Positions 34,760 to 44,154 of a DNA stretch of 64,000 bases are shown here, piece by piece. Source of the stretch: an uncultured Ilyobacter sp. (GTDB taxonomy: Bacteria; Fusobacteriota; Fusobacteriia; Fusobacteriales; Fusobacteriaceae); assembly GCF_963668515.1 (NCBI RefSeq), contig NZ_OY764865.1, positions 62,001 to 126,000 on the forward strand, in the 5' to 3' direction. Positions within the stretch are counted from its first letter, which is position 1, and every line of letters begins with the position of its first letter. The notes under the pieces are model-generated. The model searched no databases. It was given only the letters and a program-made list of their open reading frames with translations, and was not told where the DNA came from. The position numbers were made by a program, and so were the translations under genes.

Positions 34760-36202
34760 ATGCGTAACTTTGTATTCAACAAAGCAATGGAGCTTCGAAG
34801 AGACACTTTAAAAACCATTGTATCTCTTTATGAAAAGGATCTACTTAGAGAAAAGTTTCCTAAACTTGTAAGAGAGATTCTCCCAGGAGATAATCCCGTT
34901 TACAGAAACAACATCTACAGAGAGAGAGAAATCCTTAAACAAAGAATTAAAATTTATCTTGATTTTGATTACGAAAAGACAAGAGATCTTGAGCTTTTCG
35001 AACTTGTAGACCATCTAGATTCAAAATTTTTCCACAAAAAAGACGAATTGAGGGGAAAGCATAAGTATGTTAGAGTGATAAAAGAAGCCTGTGATGTCTG
35101 CCCATCTGGAAAATTTTATGCCACAGATCTTTGTAGAAACTGTATCGCCCATAACTGTACCAATGTCTGTCCAAGGGATGCTATTGTTTTTGAAGAGGGA
35201 AGAGCAAAAATAATCTCTGAAAAATGTATTGGTTGCGGTCTTTGTGCAAAATCATGTGACTATTATGCCATTGTAAAATTAGAAAGACCTTGTGAAAGAG
35301 CCTGTACACTTAAGGCCATAACAAAAGATGAAAAAGGTGCAGCAGATATAAATAAGGATAAATGTGTGGCCTGCGGTGCCTGCCATGTGGCCTGTCCATT
35401 TGGAGCCATCGAATCACCAACTCAGATTTTAGATGTAGTGCATGCCATAAAAAACAAAGATGAGGTTATCGCAATATACGCCCCGGCAATAGTATCTCAG
35501 TTCGGACATGCTGTTTCTCCTGGAAAAATAAAGGCTTTGTTCAAAAAACTCGGTTTCTCAGATGCAATGGAAGTGGCCGTAGGAGCCGATATGGTTGCAG
35601 AGGAAGAGGCAGAGATTCTGAAGGAGAATCCAGGAAAAATGACAACATCATGCTGCCCTTCTTTTTACAGCTATATAAAGAAGCATCAGCCTGAGATGGA
35701 AAAATATATCTCTCATGCACCATCTCCTATGGCCGCATTGGCGGAACATCTGAAAGAAAAATACCCAGATAAAAAAATAGCCTTTATTGGACCATGCATT
35801 GCAAAAAAAATGGAAGCTGATAAATACAATGTTTTAAAAGATAAAAAAGTTGTGGATTACGTACTCACTTTTACAGATGTAGCTTCATGGATAGAGGCTA
35901 GAGAACTTGACATATCTACACTCCCTGAAGATGATGTCCTAGGAACTTCCTTTGGATGGGGATTTGCCCACACTGGCGGAGTTGCAAATGCAGTTGCGGA
36001 AAAGTTGGACAAAGATGTAAAAGTAATCCATATGAACGGACTGGCAGAAGGAAAAGAAAGTTTTGCAGCCTTTGAAAAAGCTGGAGACTACACACTCCTT
36101 GAGGGAATGGGATGTCGTGGTGGATGTATTGCCGGACCTTCTATTTTACAGAACCCTAAAGTGGCTAGGGTTATGCTCATGAAGGTTGGGTCTAAAAAAT
36201 AA
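34760..36202 (+). CDS. Monomeric [FeFe] hydrogenase
   Basis: A 480-residue cytoplasmic H2-metabolising enzyme. The N-terminal Cys-rich region (CDVCPSG, CRNC, CTNVCP; residues 111-137) precedes ferredoxin-like clusters at 156-166 (CIGCGLCAKSC) and 202-212 (CVACGACHVAC). H-cluster motifs are TSCCPS (C298 possible proton relay, C299 ligand), GPCIAKKME (C346) and EGMGCRGGC (C452, C456). The L2 motif begins GPC instead of MPC. It probably evolves or oxidises H2 with ferredoxin and could recycle H2 from nitrogenase; that link is inference. No maturases hydEFG are nearby. Confidence 0.92.
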   Translation: MRNFVFNKAMELRRDTLKTIVSLYEKDLLREKFPKLVREILPGDNPVYRNNIYREREILKQRIKIYLDFDYEKTRDLELFELVDHLDSKFFHKKDELRGKHKYVRVIKEACDVCPSGKFYATDLCRNCIAHNCTNVCPRDAIVFEEGRAKIISEKCIGCGLCAKSCDYYAIVKLERPCERACTLKAITKDEKGAADINKDKCVACGACHVACPFGAIESPTQILDVVHAIKNKDEVIAIYAPAIVSQFGHAVSPGKIKALFKKLGFSDAMEVAVGADMVAEEEAEILKENPGKMTTSCCPSFYSYIKKHQPEMEKYISHAPSPMAALAEHLKEKYPDKKIAFIGPCIAKKMEADKYNVLKDKKVVDYVLTFTDVASWIEARELDISTLPEDDVLGTSFGWGFAHTGGVANAVAEKLDKDVKVIHMNGLAEGKESFAAFEKAGDYTLLEGMGCRGGCIAGPSILQNPKVARVMLMKVGSKK

Positions 36203-36222
36203 TCTCCTTACGAAGAATAAAT

Positions 36223-36269
36223 AAATATAGAGAAAGTCCCGCTTTAAAAGTGGGACTTTCTCTATATTT
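36223..36269. terminator. Bidirectional terminator between hydrogenase and yigZ
   Basis: An 18-bp perfect stem (36223-36240 with 36252-36269), extended by inner pairs, sits between converging genes and overlaps the last codons of yigZ. A/T flanks allow termination both ways. Confidence 0.88.
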
Positions 36270-36840
36270 CAAATATCACAAGTCCCCTTACCTCTTTCAG
36301 GAGAGACTCTGTCTCATCCTTTACCATAATTCTAAAGGTTACCTTGTCCATAAACTCTTTTTCTAGAATCTTGCCCCCTGAAGAACTTATGATTCCCTCT
36401 ACTTCATTTACCTTGTCATAGGAAAAATCGGCTACATATTTTTTTAAGTGCACATACTCTATTATACCCGCTTCCTGCACCGCTAGCTTGGCCGCCTTGG
36501 CATAATTTCTCACAAGTCCACCTGCACCGAGTTTTATGCCTCCGAAGTATCTAGTTACAACTACAACTAGGTTATCCACATCCAAAAGATTCATAATCTC
36601 CCCTATAGGCTTTCCTGCAGTTCCTCCTGGTTCACCGTCATCATCTACCTTATAATATTCCTGACCGTTCTCCGTGACCTTGTAGGCACTGCAGTTATGG
36701 TTGGCATCAGGATGCTTCCTCTTTATCATCTGTATAAAATTCTCCGCCTCCTCTTTCGAGGCAATAGGTTTTATATAAGCTATAAACTTTGATTTTTTTT
36801 CTTCAAATTCTATGTTACATTCTCTTTCAACTGTTTGCAT
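36262..36840 (-). CDS. yigZ: YigZ/IMPACT-family protein
   Basis: A 192-residue UPF0029 family protein. The N-terminal IMPACT domain shows EFEEKKSKFIAYIKPI, HNCSAYKV, DDDGEPGGTAGKPI and VVVVTRYFGGIKLGAGGLVRNY, all diagnostic. A C-terminal DUF1949 ferredoxin-like domain follows from about 130. The molecular function is unsettled; IMPACT proteins in eukaryotes modulate GCN2. Its start overlaps the end of the upstream channel gene by 14 bp. Confidence 0.93.
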   Translation of the reverse strand: MQTVERECNIEFEEKKSKFIAYIKPIASKEEAENFIQMIKRKHPDANHNCSAYKVTENGQEYYKVDDDGEPGGTAGKPIGEIMNLLDVDNLVVVVTRYFGGIKLGAGGLVRNYAKAAKLAVQEAGIIEYVHLKKYVADFSYDKVNEVEGIISSSGGKILEKEFMDKVTFRIMVKDETESLLKEVRGLVIFEI

Positions 36841-37450
36841 TTTTCAGCCTCCCTTTAGACGGAAGCTGGAGATTAAATATTATTGCCATGATTCTTATTA
36901 TAAAAATTGAAGTCATCACGGAATTCATCATAAGGGCTTCTGACAGCCCCCATTTCATACCAGCCCAGTATATTCCTCCTCCTGCCAGGCAAAGAAAGGC
37001 ATACACATCTTCCTTCAGTATGAACGGTATCTCACTTACAGACATATCCCTCAGGACTCCCCCCCCTACACCTGTAAGGGTAGCCATCATAGAAACCCCC
37101 AAAAGTCCAAGGTCGTTAGCCAGTCCTTTTTGAGCTCCTATAACTGTAAAGGCAGCAAGTCCTGCAGCATCTGAAATTTTTATTATACGGGAAAGTTTCC
37201 CTTCAAGTTTATCGTGATAGATTATATAGGTTAGTATCGCTGTAAAAACAGCTAAATATGCATCTCTTTCATGGATTATAGAATACGGCACCTGATTAAG
37301 CATCACATCCCTTATTATCCCTCCGCCAACTGCTGTTATAACTCCCAGTATGACTATACCCAGTATATCAAGTTTATGCTTTTCACCTTTCAGAGCCCCT
37401 GAGACAGAAAATGCCACTACTCCTACAATATTCAGTACTTTTATAATCAT
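36827..37450 (-). CDS. UPF0126/TRIC-type membrane channel
   Basis: A 207-residue protein with two repeated three-helix units. Each has the TRIC-like motif GxGGGxxRD: AVGGGIIRDVMLNQVP and GVGGGVLRDMSVSEIP. Bacterial UPF0126 (YicG) proteins resemble trimeric intracellular cation channels, and some are linked to glycine. Followed by yigZ with a 14-bp overlap, preceded by the site-2 protease gene by 9 bp. Confidence 0.9.
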   Translation of the reverse strand: MIIKVLNIVGVVAFSVSGALKGEKHKLDILGIVILGVITAVGGGIIRDVMLNQVPYSIIHERDAYLAVFTAILTYIIYHDKLEGKLSRIIKISDAAGLAAFTVIGAQKGLANDLGLLGVSMMATLTGVGGGVLRDMSVSEIPFILKEDVYAFLCLAGGGIYWAGMKWGLSEALMMNSVMTSIFIIRIMAIIFNLQLPSKGRLKNANS

Positions 37451-37459
37451 GATCTCTCC

Positions 37460-38197
37460 TTAGTTGATATAAGCATTTAATATTCTCACAGCAAGCTGGT
37501 AAAAAGGATTTATTATCTCCCCTAACAGACCAAACCATGCCAGTGCAAGTATTATATAAAACCCATAGGACTCCATACTGTAAAAAATCTCCTTTACCCT
37601 GTGGCTCCCGAGACTAGAAACCACCTTAGACCCGTCTAAAGGCGGTATAGGAATCAGATTAAATATACCCAAGACCAGATTTATTCTTATTAGATAACTG
37701 ACAGCGCTGATTAGACCCGTATCATAGAGATATGCCCTCATGAACTTGATCATGGTAGCCCCTATAAAAGCCAGGATAAAATTAGTGAGTACTCCTGCCA
37801 CAGATACCTGAAATACCCCCCATTTTTTATCTCTGAGATTTCTGTAATTTACAGGTACAGGTTTTGCCCATCCAATTACAAAAGTGGCCCCTGTTGCGAT
37901 GAGAAATACCGGAAGCAAAGTCCCTAGTGGATCTAAATGTTTTAATGGATTCAGAGTAAGTCGTCCTGCATTTTTTGCAGTGGGGTCACCATTTGAGTAC
38001 GCTACCAGTCCATGGGCTATCTCGTGAAGCATAACAGAAAAAATAAGTATGCCTATCATAACCGCGGTAAAGGGCTGGACAACTAATTTTTTAACCATGG
38101 TTAAAAGCAAAAGAACAGCTATAATACCGTATATTGCCTTTGTGGAAGTCGGAGCGTTGGAATTTAGATATTTAAACTCTTTCATAAAATTCTTCAT
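37460..38197 (-). CDS. Site-2 protease family membrane metalloprotease (M50)
   Basis: A 245-residue membrane protein with zinc motif HEIAHG (HExxH) in an early helix and the distal NLIPIPPLDGSKV segment, whose Asp is the third ligand region. About five to six helices and no PDZ domain, so it is a minimal S2P of the YwhC/SpoIVFB-like group, not RseP. Substrate unknown. It lies in a comEC-S2P-UPF0126-yigZ row with gaps of 9-28 bp. Confidence 0.9.
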   Translation of the reverse strand: MKNFMKEFKYLNSNAPTSTKAIYGIIAVLLLLTMVKKLVVQPFTAVMIGILIFSVMLHEIAHGLVAYSNGDPTAKNAGRLTLNPLKHLDPLGTLLPVFLIATGATFVIGWAKPVPVNYRNLRDKKWGVFQVSVAGVLTNFILAFIGATMIKFMRAYLYDTGLISAVSYLIRINLVLGIFNLIPIPPLDGSKVVSSLGSHRVKEIFYSMESYGFYIILALAWFGLLGEIINPFYQLAVRILNAYIN

Positions 38198-38224
38198 TGT
38201 ATCACCTCTATTATATATAAATTA

Positions 38225-39886
38225 TCATATCTGAATATTTTTTTCAATTCTTTCTAATTCAACAATTTTGCCTTTGATGTTTCTGAATATTCTGTCTCTA
38301 AGTTTTACTTCGTCCCCTTCAGAGAGTATTAACTCTTCAGATACTTTTAATATTTTTTTCAATTTTTCATCTGTCTTTTCTGTTGTTATAAGAACCTCTA
38401 TAGTTTTTACCCCACTGTCCCTGAAAAATAAAATATCCCTCTCGGTTATCTTTTTCCCTGCAACCAAAAATTCCGGCTTTTCATTGTAGTATACCACCCC
38501 TTTGTAATCTAAAGTTTCAGGTGGATTCGGACCATTGACAAATAGCAGTGTAAATAAGGGAACCACAGAAAGCCCCTTCCATCTGCCTTTCAAAAAAGCT
38601 ATTCCAAAAATAGCCAAATAAAGTAAAATTATCATGCCACTCTTTTTTATCCCGTAATAATTTACCGAAAGACCGGGTATACTCGATGTCAGTTCTATAA
38701 ATTTTATCAAGATATGATAGCTCAGATTGACTGTGGGCATAAGAACCCCTCCTGCTCCTACAACTGAAAGAACAAGGGCTCCAAAGGCACTTTGGACAAA
38801 GAGAACACCTAAGGGAATGGCGATTAAATTTACAAGAAATGACAGAAGAGGAATAGTCCTAAAGTACACTAAAAATATAGGGGTTAGAAAAATCTGGATT
38901 GTGAGACTCATCGCGGCAAATAGTAAAACTTTATTTATAAACTCACCTCTAGCAGGAGATCTTAATTTTTTCTCAACCTTGGGATATATAAAGATAATCG
39001 CAACTACAGCCATAAATGACATCTGAAAAGATAACTCCATGACTGATACGGGATTTATCAGCAGTGATATCACAAAGGCAGCTGAAAGGGATTTTTTCGG
39101 GTCTGGCTTCTCGTAAAAAAGTTCCCCTCCTATATAGCACATACCCATTATATAGGCACGGAGGACAGAAGGGGCTAAACCCACCCCTGCAGTATAGAGG
39201 GTCAGTATCACTGCTGAAATAAAATACCTCAGTTCTCTCTGTAAGGGAAGTTTTCCGGTCAAAAATAATATTATTGCTATTATAACCCCTATGTGCAGAC
39301 CCGATATAACTATGAGGTGGGAAGTTCCTGTATAGGAAAACATATCCTTCACCTTATCTGAAAGGTTCCCTTTTTCACCCATGATTACAGCCCTGTAAAA
39401 TTTTGCCATCTCTCCTGAATAGTCTCTTGTTAAAATTCTTATTTTTTCATCTAGATATCTGTTTACAAAGCCTCTTGGTATAAGAGACGTATGAACTTCT
39501 TCAAGCTGATAATACTCCCTATTGTTCCTTTCAATTTTTTCTTTTAGTTCTCCTGTTATTTCAGACTTCCCCTCTTCTAGGTTATTCCCATAAACATAGA
39601 GAGCTTTTCTCGGAATCTTTCCGTTTATCCTTTCAATCCTGTTATTTCCACCGTCAACTTTTAGAACAATATTTTCACCGGCATTATGACTGCCGAGATC
39701 TATCCCGGTAAAAATCCTTACCATAAATAACAGGGCAATTACTAATAATAGATTTGACCTATTTTTCCTGAAAAAAGTTACTGCAATCAAAAGCACAGCA
39801 ATAGCAGTTGCTATCCCTAAAGGAAGATAGCAAAATGCCAGACTCATTATTAAAATTTCTAAAGCTGCAAGGTAAGTCGTCTCCAC
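38225..39886 (-). CDS. comEC: ComEC/Rec2-like membrane protein, lacking the beta-lactamase domain
   Basis: A 553-residue protein. Early hydrophobic helices and an N-terminal soluble domain precede the competence domain, with its hallmark FSYTGTSHLIVISGLHIGV and many helices. ComEC forms the DNA-uptake channel. Typical ComEC has a C-terminal metallo-beta-lactamase nuclease domain; here only about 110 residues follow the last helices, with no HxHxDH motif. GGAGGTGAT precedes a GTG start. A channel-only form may rely on a separate nuclease. Confidence 0.82.
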   Translation of the reverse strand: METTYLAALEILIMSLAFCYLPLGIATAIAVLLIAVTFFRKNRSNLLLVIALLFMVRIFTGIDLGSHNAGENIVLKVDGGNNRIERINGKIPRKALYVYGNNLEEGKSEITGELKEKIERNNREYYQLEEVHTSLIPRGFVNRYLDEKIRILTRDYSGEMAKFYRAVIMGEKGNLSDKVKDMFSYTGTSHLIVISGLHIGVIIAIILFLTGKLPLQRELRYFISAVILTLYTAGVGLAPSVLRAYIMGMCYIGGELFYEKPDPKKSLSAAFVISLLINPVSVMELSFQMSFMAVVAIIFIYPKVEKKLRSPARGEFINKVLLFAAMSLTIQIFLTPIFLVYFRTIPLLSFLVNLIAIPLGVLFVQSAFGALVLSVVGAGGVLMPTVNLSYHILIKFIELTSSIPGLSVNYYGIKKSGMIILLYLAIFGIAFLKGRWKGLSVVPLFTLLFVNGPNPPETLDYKGVVYYNEKPEFLVAGKKITERDILFFRDSGVKTIEVLITTEKTDEKLKKILKVSEELILSEGDEVKLRDRIFRNIKGKIVELERIEKNIQI

Positions 39887-39912
39887 CAGATCACCTCCAA
39901 GGATAAAATAAA

Positions 39913-39932
39913 CAAAAGCCCCTATAGGGGCT
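39913..39932 (-). terminator. Terminator after dgt
   Basis: Minus-strand AGCCCC-TATA-GGGGCT hairpin followed by TTTT, overlapping the dgt stop region. Confidence 0.82.
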
Positions 39933-41316
39933 AAAATTTTATGGCCATTATGGACTGATAAAGTTCTAGAGCATAAGAATCTGTCATTCCACAGATAAAA
40001 TCTGTAACCAGCCTCAGTTCATTATAAAGCTTATTTTTATAGGGGTATCTCTCCTTCAAAAATCTGTAATTACTTGATATAAGTCTGTACAGCTTCTCTT
40101 CCTTGCTTCCTATCCGATCTTTTTTCGGGGACACCACAGCATCTGTAAACTCTCTCAAAAGAACCCTCAATATCCTGTCTCCCCCTATCTCAAGCTTTAT
40201 AACATCTTTGTCACTTATTATTATGGAAAGAATCTCCCTAAAGGCTTTTTTCAGATGAACTGCCTCAGAAGAATCCAAAAGTTCCTTTTCATAAGCCCCA
40301 CACATTATATCCTCATAGTTGTCTAAAAAAGATTTTGCCGTCCCATTTATCATGAATTTTTGTATTTTCACACGGAATATCTGCATCTTTATCTCTCTGG
40401 GATCCGGGTAAAGACAGTCTATCTCTCCCTCCCCTAGACTTTCTAAGATCTCTCTTTCCTTATCATTTTCTGAGTCTAAATATTTTTCTATTACCTTTCT
40501 TACCCTCTCTGTAGTGAGTATCCCTTTTTTCACTGCATCTTCTATATCTGCCACCAGGTAAGCTATGTCGTCAGATGCTTCCAATAAAAATACAAGAGGG
40601 TGCCTTCTTATCTTCCCTTCAATTTCTACACCAAGTTCCGATACTATTTTTTCAAAGGGCTCTTTTTCACTCTGGAAATATCCAAACTTTTTATAACTAA
40701 TCCCCATCTCAGGGTTGTTTCCATCGAAGGAGGATCGTGGATATTTCATTATAGAGGCCATAGTTGGAAAGGTCAGATTTAAGCCATACTCGTCTCTTAT
40801 ATACTGCAGCCGGCTTATTACCCTTAAAGTTTGAGCATTTCCTTCAAAGTTCTTAAAATCATTGAGTTCTGCCTCACTCCATTTTTCTCCGTAAAAATCT
40901 ATATTCTTATCAAATTTATTTTCAAAAAATTCTGTGAAAAAATCCTGTATTATGACTTCACCATAATGCCCAAAGGAGGGATTTCCCACATCGTGAAGCA
41001 GCGAGGCTGCCTCTAGGACACTTCCCATGCATTCTTTTCTCTCAGCTGGAAACTTACCTTCTTTGATAAGTTCTGATTCCACCAGTCCACCGATCTCACT
41101 TGCTATTGTTGAAACTTCAAGAGAGTGTATCAGCCTGGTTCTTATGAAATCATTACTATCTAGGGGGTGTATCTGAGTTTTATTTTTAAGTCTTCTAAAA
41201 GATGAGCTGAAAATAATTTTGGAATAGTCCTGTTTAAACTCGCTAAGAGCCGTTCTTTTTCCATCTTTTCCAGGTCGGAATTTAGTTGGTTTCATAAGAT
41301 CTTCCCAGTTCATCAT
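39931..41316 (-). CDS. dgt: Deoxyguanosinetriphosphate triphosphohydrolase-like dNTPase
   Basis: A 461-residue HD-domain enzyme hydrolysing dGTP (or dNTPs) to nucleoside and triphosphate. N-terminal SSFRRLKNKTQIHPLDSNDFIRTRL, then HD-site RLIHSLEVS and LLHDVGNPSFGHYGE, and later DIAYLVADIEDAVKKG give the H...HD...D set. Length is near E. coli Dgt. It could be a broad dNTPase; the substrate is not determined by sequence alone. Confidence 0.92.
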   Translation of the reverse strand: MMNWEDLMKPTKFRPGKDGKRTALSEFKQDYSKIIFSSSFRRLKNKTQIHPLDSNDFIRTRLIHSLEVSTIASEIGGLVESELIKEGKFPAERKECMGSVLEAASLLHDVGNPSFGHYGEVIIQDFFTEFFENKFDKNIDFYGEKWSEAELNDFKNFEGNAQTLRVISRLQYIRDEYGLNLTFPTMASIMKYPRSSFDGNNPEMGISYKKFGYFQSEKEPFEKIVSELGVEIEGKIRRHPLVFLLEASDDIAYLVADIEDAVKKGILTTERVRKVIEKYLDSENDKEREILESLGEGEIDCLYPDPREIKMQIFRVKIQKFMINGTAKSFLDNYEDIMCGAYEKELLDSSEAVHLKKAFREILSIIISDKDVIKLEIGGDRILRVLLREFTDAVVSPKKDRIGSKEEKLYRLISSNYRFLKERYPYKNKLYNELRLVTDFICGMTDSYALELYQSIMAIKF

Positions 41317-41417
41317 AATCTCTTCCTCCCTAAATTTTGCAGCTAAAATTTAAATTTCTTATAAAATTTGCAGTTAAATCATTGATTATCTTCTATAAAA
41401 ATCATTTTCTTCCTTTT

Positions 41418-42740
41418 TTACTCTTTATAAAGAAAATAAAATATAAAGGAGATTACAAAGGAAGCTGCAGAAAAAAGTGCGGTGGTATAGACTCCCGATC
41501 TTGAGACTCCCTCAGGACTTGTAATTATAGCCTGTATTATATTTCCTCCTCCCGCTACGAGTATTATGGGAAGTAGGGATATGGAGATGAGAAAGGCCAT
41601 TTTCAGAAAAAATCCCTGTATTCCAAAACACATACCCTCTATTTTGTGACCACTCTTTTCACTTATGTGGGTGCTTATCTCACTCAGCATGGCCGGCGGA
41701 AATATAAAAGCGGCACCTGAAACCGGTATTCCCAAGAGGGCAAATATATAAAAGCCCGCACTGACAGGGATAACCTTCCCGAGATTATAAAGCACAAGAG
41801 AGAGTAACACCAAAGCAGCAAGAGCTGAAAGCATGAGTTTTCTGTACCCCACTCTTTTGGCTAGTCTGTTGGTGGGATAAAAGAAAAGTGCAGAGGTACC
41901 AAAAAGTATAGCCGCCGCCGCAGTTATTGCTCCCTTTCCCATTCCCATAATATCTTCCACATAATAGTTCATAGAGGCCCTAAGAATATTAAAGCCTACA
42001 AAAAAGAAGAGCAGTCCTAGAAGATAATATATAAAAGACTTGTCGTGAAAAAGTATCTTAAGGGATTCTTTTAAAGTCGTTTTGGAAATTTTTCCGTGGG
42101 AATACTTTTTCTCAGGAACCAAGAAAACTGTCACATAAGCACCTAGTGCCGAAACTGTGCTGAGAAGTATAACCATCATCCTTATTCCTGTCTCTGTATC
42201 TCCCTTACCGAGAGTCTTTATAAGTATTCCAGGTAGTATCATGGCAATGGCTGTATAAATCAGTCTAAAAACTGACTGCCAGGTTGAAAGATTGAGCCTT
42301 TCTTCAGGAGTATTGCCTATTTCTGGAATAAGGGCGTTATAAGGGGCTCCTACTATGGTATAGAAAATAAAAAATATAGACCCCACCAGTGAAAGATAGA
42401 GAAAAGTATCCATTCCTCCTCCCTTTACAGGGTAAAAAAATGCCACTGTGGAAATTCCCAACGGGATACTTCCTGCAGCTATAAAAGGAATTCTACGACC
42501 CCATCTGCTATTGGACTTATCAGATAGATAACCTACCAAAGGGTCGGAAACCATGTCCACAAATCTCGACAGGACTAAGGCCAGGGATATTAGTATAGGG
42601 GCCATAAGAGGCTTTATCCCTGAATTTTCCGGCGGAAGATAATAATATAAAACCCACTGGGCAAATATCTGATCTACTATGGCATAGCTCACCCCTATAC
42701 CATAAAATAACTGTACACTCCTCGGTAATCTTTTTTCCAT
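41418..42740 (-). CDS. GPH-family sugar:cation symporter (MFS)
   Basis: A 440-residue transporter with about 12 membrane helices. DMVSDPLVGYLSDKSNSRWGRRIPFI is the diagnostic glycoside-pentoside-hexuronide family motif after helix 2, and IVGAPYNALIPEIGNTPEER is the typical loop. It probably imports a sugar or glycoside with Na+ or H+. No glycosidase gene is adjacent, so the substrate is unknown. It appears monocistronic. Confidence 0.88.
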   Translation of the reverse strand: MEKRLPRSVQLFYGIGVSYAIVDQIFAQWVLYYYLPPENSGIKPLMAPILISLALVLSRFVDMVSDPLVGYLSDKSNSRWGRRIPFIAAGSIPLGISTVAFFYPVKGGGMDTFLYLSLVGSIFFIFYTIVGAPYNALIPEIGNTPEERLNLSTWQSVFRLIYTAIAMILPGILIKTLGKGDTETGIRMMVILLSTVSALGAYVTVFLVPEKKYSHGKISKTTLKESLKILFHDKSFIYYLLGLLFFFVGFNILRASMNYYVEDIMGMGKGAITAAAAILFGTSALFFYPTNRLAKRVGYRKLMLSALAALVLLSLVLYNLGKVIPVSAGFYIFALLGIPVSGAAFIFPPAMLSEISTHISEKSGHKIEGMCFGIQGFFLKMAFLISISLLPIILVAGGGNIIQAIITSPEGVSRSGVYTTALFSAASFVISFIFYFLYKE

Positions 42741-42876
42741 TGTTCCCCCTCGATGTGAAAATCTTTAAAAAATACTTCTTTCCCCCTATTGGTTCATGTA
42801 ACAGATAAAGATATAGTTCACTTTAGTTTTATTTATAATAAATTTTTCACCCTTATTCTTATAAACTTATACAGGA

Positions 42877-44052
42877 TCATTTTATAATAATGGGAGTCTT
42901 TCTCTCCTCATACTCCTTTATCACAGTGTATATCATGCTGCACCTCTCATTGAAATCCAAAAGTTTTTTTTCCCTCCCAGAGAGTTTTTTGGACACATTT
43001 TTTAAGGTGGTAAAGACCTCTATACCTGTCTTCCCCCTTATGCTTTTGAGATATCTCCCGCCCCTTTGGTTAAATCCTAATATCCTTACATAAGGAACTC
43101 CCATTTTAGCGTCTTCAGTTATCTTTACAGTTAAGCCCAAGAGTATGTGAGTCAATACCCTCTGAATCCTCGCATTTGTATATCTTTTTGTCATTATATC
43201 ACCATAGAATTTTTCAAAATCCCTGTTTTTAAGTGCCGCCTCATAAAGACGGTTTTCAAAACCGGCCTCTATATCTTGTATCTCTCCCAGATAATCTTTA
43301 TGAAGTATTATCTCATGCCTGAGTATAGGATAAAATTCATGAAGCGACGCACATCTTCCTTCTCTGAACTCATCACTCAATATTTCATACACAGGTTCCG
43401 GAACCAGTTTTTTTATTTCTTCCGTCTTCTCTCCCAACATTTTTCTGATGGCAGTGGCACTGGCAATATTACCCTTTATATGGTGGGAATGATATCCCGT
43501 CCCCTCTCTCTTTATGGCTATTGGATTTATATCCAGTCCCAGTTTAGCTATACTTTTCACATATTCAGTTCCCAGTATATCATTTGGACTCATATACCTC
43601 TTTTCTCCAGTTATTTTTTCTATCGCTGCTGCAAAGGATGTGGGATACGAGCTTCCCCTGCCGAGCTCCTCTTTCAGATAATCCTGAAACTCCTCGTTTT
43701 CTTCTAGGGAGGCTATATTTTTTAACTTTTCTATCTCTCCACTTTCAGATCCAAAAACTACATCACTTACACAAAGGGCTCCTAAGATTCCCACAGCTCC
43801 TCTGGCAAATATCTCGGCGCTTTGATTGGAATAGTACGCCGGAAGCTCGGCCACTATGTCCACTCCGCTTCTAAGAGCCATTTCAGCTCTTTTCCATCTG
43901 TTTACTACCCCTGGTTCCCCTCTCTGGAGAAAGTCTCCACTCATAGCGGCTATCACCACATTCCCTGCGCCCTTTTCTCTGGCTTTTTCCAGATGATATC
44001 TGTGTCCGTTGTGAAAAGGGTTATACTCTACAACCACTCCTGTAGCCTTCAT
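42877..44052 (-). CDS. tmcAL: tRNA(Met) cytidine acetate ligase TmcAL-like (YlbM family)
   Basis: A nucleotidyltransferase-fold protein. MKATGVVVEYNPFHNGHRYHL contains the HxGH-type ATP site, and AAMSGDFLQRGEPGVVNRWKRAEMA is the family signature. In Bacillus, TmcAL makes ac4C34 in elongator tRNA-Met from acetate and ATP. The start is set at the ATG at 44052, five bases after GAGGAGTG; an upstream TTG overlaps that site. 391 residues, normal length. Confidence 0.92.
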   Translation of the reverse strand: MKATGVVVEYNPFHNGHRYHLEKAREKGAGNVVIAAMSGDFLQRGEPGVVNRWKRAEMALRSGVDIVAELPAYYSNQSAEIFARGAVGILGALCVSDVVFGSESGEIEKLKNIASLEENEEFQDYLKEELGRGSSYPTSFAAAIEKITGEKRYMSPNDILGTEYVKSIAKLGLDINPIAIKREGTGYHSHHIKGNIASATAIRKMLGEKTEEIKKLVPEPVYEILSDEFREGRCASLHEFYPILRHEIILHKDYLGEIQDIEAGFENRLYEAALKNRDFEKFYGDIMTKRYTNARIQRVLTHILLGLTVKITEDAKMGVPYVRILGFNQRGGRYLKSIRGKTGIEVFTTLKNVSKKLSGREKKLLDFNERCSMIYTVIKEYEERKTPIIIK

Positions 44053-44092
44053 ATTTACACTCCTCAAAGCTTCTCTAAATATTTATCCTTAT

Positions 44093-44124
44093 AAAAGGGT
44101 GTGAAAAATTTTCCACACCCTTTT
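44093..44124 (-). terminator. Terminator after the 230-residue lipoprotein gene
   Basis: 11-bp stem AAAAGGGTGTG / CACACCCTTTT with a 10-nt A/T loop and T-rich ends. Confidence 0.85.
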
Positions 44125-44154
44125 CAAATTATAACATAATTTTTATTTCAATTC

